Origin: Saxidomus purpurata
Taxonomy: Eukaryota; Mollusca; Bivalvia; Venerida; Veneridae
Assembly (NCBI GenBank): GCA_022818135.1
Contig: JAFMSR010000003.1
Span: forward strand, 12,392,861-12,456,860
Reading direction: 5' to 3'
DNA: 64,000 nucleotides
Positions 62,851 to 64,000 of this stretch are shown here, piece after piece (within the stretch, counting starts at the first letter, position 1; the number at the start of each line of letters is the position of its first letter). The notes under the pieces were generated by a model. It saw only the letters and a program-made list of their open reading frames with translations, was not told where the DNA came from and made no database searches. A program made the position numbers and the translations under genes.

Positions 62851-63129
62851 GGCCACATTTACAACCTACTCATTATGAAAATTGATGAACTATTTCCAAG
62901 TTAAATTGGAATTTTTGGCAGATAAGTATTTTTTTCTATATAACGGGTTTGTATGCCTAAATTTTGTTTTTGCGCCCCATTGTTAGACATAAAAATAAAT
63001 ATATGGCTAACAACTGTGTGCATTAAAAAAACTTAGGCATGCCCGCCTCTGAAATGTATGCCAAGTTTTTATTTAATGGTGTGCATGTAATTTTTTAGTT
63101 CAGTCAATTTTCAGTATGGGTATGTTTGA

Positions 63130-63260
63130 GTCATGCCCCACTTAAGTCCGGGTGTGTGCCTAATATTTTAGTCACACTCCAGTTGTCTAGATGCACACCT
63201 AAATTTAATTACACCCCACATAATTTTGGGTGTGTGCCAATTTTTTTTAGTTAAGTGGTG
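63130..63260. repeat. Inverted, decayed arm of the 41-bp satellite
   Basis: GCCCCACTTAAGTCCGGGTG then TGTGCCTAAT is the reverse complement of the satellite unit. At least three diverged units are in this orientation before the array flips at about 63265. Confidence 0.6.
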
Positions 63261-63264
63261 TTTG

Positions 63265-64000
63265 ATTACAAAATTTGGCACGCACCCATACTTAAGTGGG
63301 GCGTACTTAAAAATTTAGGCGCACAGTCATACCTCAGTGGGGCGTACTTAAAAAATTAGGCGGGCACCCATACTTAAGTGGGGTGTACTTAAAACTTTAG
63401 GCGCGCACTCATACCTCAGTGGGGCGTACTTAAAAAATTAGACACGCACCCATACTTAAGTATGGGGGTGTACTTAAAAATTTAGGCGCGCACTCATACC
63501 TCAGTGGGGCGTACTTAAAAAATTAGACGCGCACCCATACCCAAGTGGGGCGTACTTAAAAAATTAGGCGCGCACCCATACCAGAGTGGGGCGTACTTAA
63601 AAATTTTGGCGCGCACCCATACCCGGGTGGGGCGTACTTAAAAATTTAGGCGCGCACTCCATACCAAAGTAGGGCGTACTTAAAAATTTAGGCGCGCACC
63701 CATACCCAATGGGGCACTTAATAAGTGGGGCGTACTTAAAAATTTTGGCGCGCACCCATACCCAGGTGGGGCATACTTAAAAATTTAGGCGCGCACTCAT
63801 ACCTCAGTAGGGTGTACTTAAAAATTTTGGCGCGCACCCATACCCAAGTGGGGCGTACTTAATAAGTGGGGCGCGACCCAACCAAACTGGGGCGTACTTA
63901 AAAATTTAGGCGCGCACTCATACCTGGATGGGGTGTACTTAAAAATTTTGGCGCGCACCAATACCTAAGTGGGGCGTACTTAAAAATTTAGGCGCGCACC
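63265..64000 (+). repeat. 41-bp GC-rich tandem satellite, open at the window edge
   Basis: About 17 units of GGGGCGTACTTAAAAATTTA then GGCGCGCACCCATACCTCAGT; the spacing 63545 to 63586 is exactly 41 bp. Two units carry insertions with AATAAGTGGGGCG. Right end not reached. Confidence 0.88.

Noticed and set aside
1..64000. Autonomous transposase, reverse transcriptase or Helitron Rep/helicase
   Set aside because: No ORF in the window shows such domains; all elements seen are non-autonomous.

Overview
This looks like a window from a eukaryotic, probably bivalve mollusc, nuclear genome. It is AT-rich, with small exons bounded by GT/AG in long introns, and it is dense in short non-autonomous transposons and minisatellite-bearing repeats of the kind found in clams and oysters. 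No prokaryotic, organellar or viral gene was seen. The bivalve assignment rests on the repeat style and the gene structure, not on a search.

Region 1 (1-36300, + strand) is one gene. Seventeen coding exons can be chained with every splice phase agreeing, from an internal exon at 95-195 to a stop at 35468-35470 and a poly(A) signal at 36280. The visible part encodes 1,440 residues: an acidic, Ser-rich, disordered N-terminal part (two large exons, 2017-3654 and 11142-12035), a Lys-rich linker, a long Glu/Arg/Lys coiled coil (exons 10-16), and a short aromatic C-terminal motif (TRAWTFSYFVHWPRE). I read it as a homologue of the uncharacterised KIAA2012 (DUF4670) protein, from memory of that family. 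The 5' end lies left of the window. Its introns carry repeat families A-D, MITEs, SINE-like elements and two very long poly-G tracts.

Region 2 (36300-59100) has no confident protein-coding gene. It holds a minus-strand ORF at 38190-38450 that looks protein-like, a tandemly duplicated exon-like module (47275-47490 and 47811-48043), a further exon-like segment (52048-52188) and a terminal-exon-like segment (58811-about 59104). The last three could form one spliced transcript, coding or not.

Region 3 (59100-64000) is almost all repeats and ends in a GC-rich 41-bp satellite that runs off the right edge and is preceded by a short arm in inverted orientation.

The main finding concerns the repeats. 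About a third of the window (roughly 20 kb) consists of elements from several families with one common plan: a 5' hairpin starting after a run of T, a core of about 110-180-bp tandem units, a copy of the 5' end in inverse orientation near the 3' end, then a small hairpin followed by CTTGTT or similar. Two insertions can be read against their empty sites, and both lack a target duplication of more than 2-3 bp. This fits non-autonomous Helentron-type (HINE/pearl-like) rolling-circle elements. Related ends carry different cores, which suggests the cores are exchanged as modules. One core places perfect GGTCAnnnTGACC palindromes exactly 145 bp apart.
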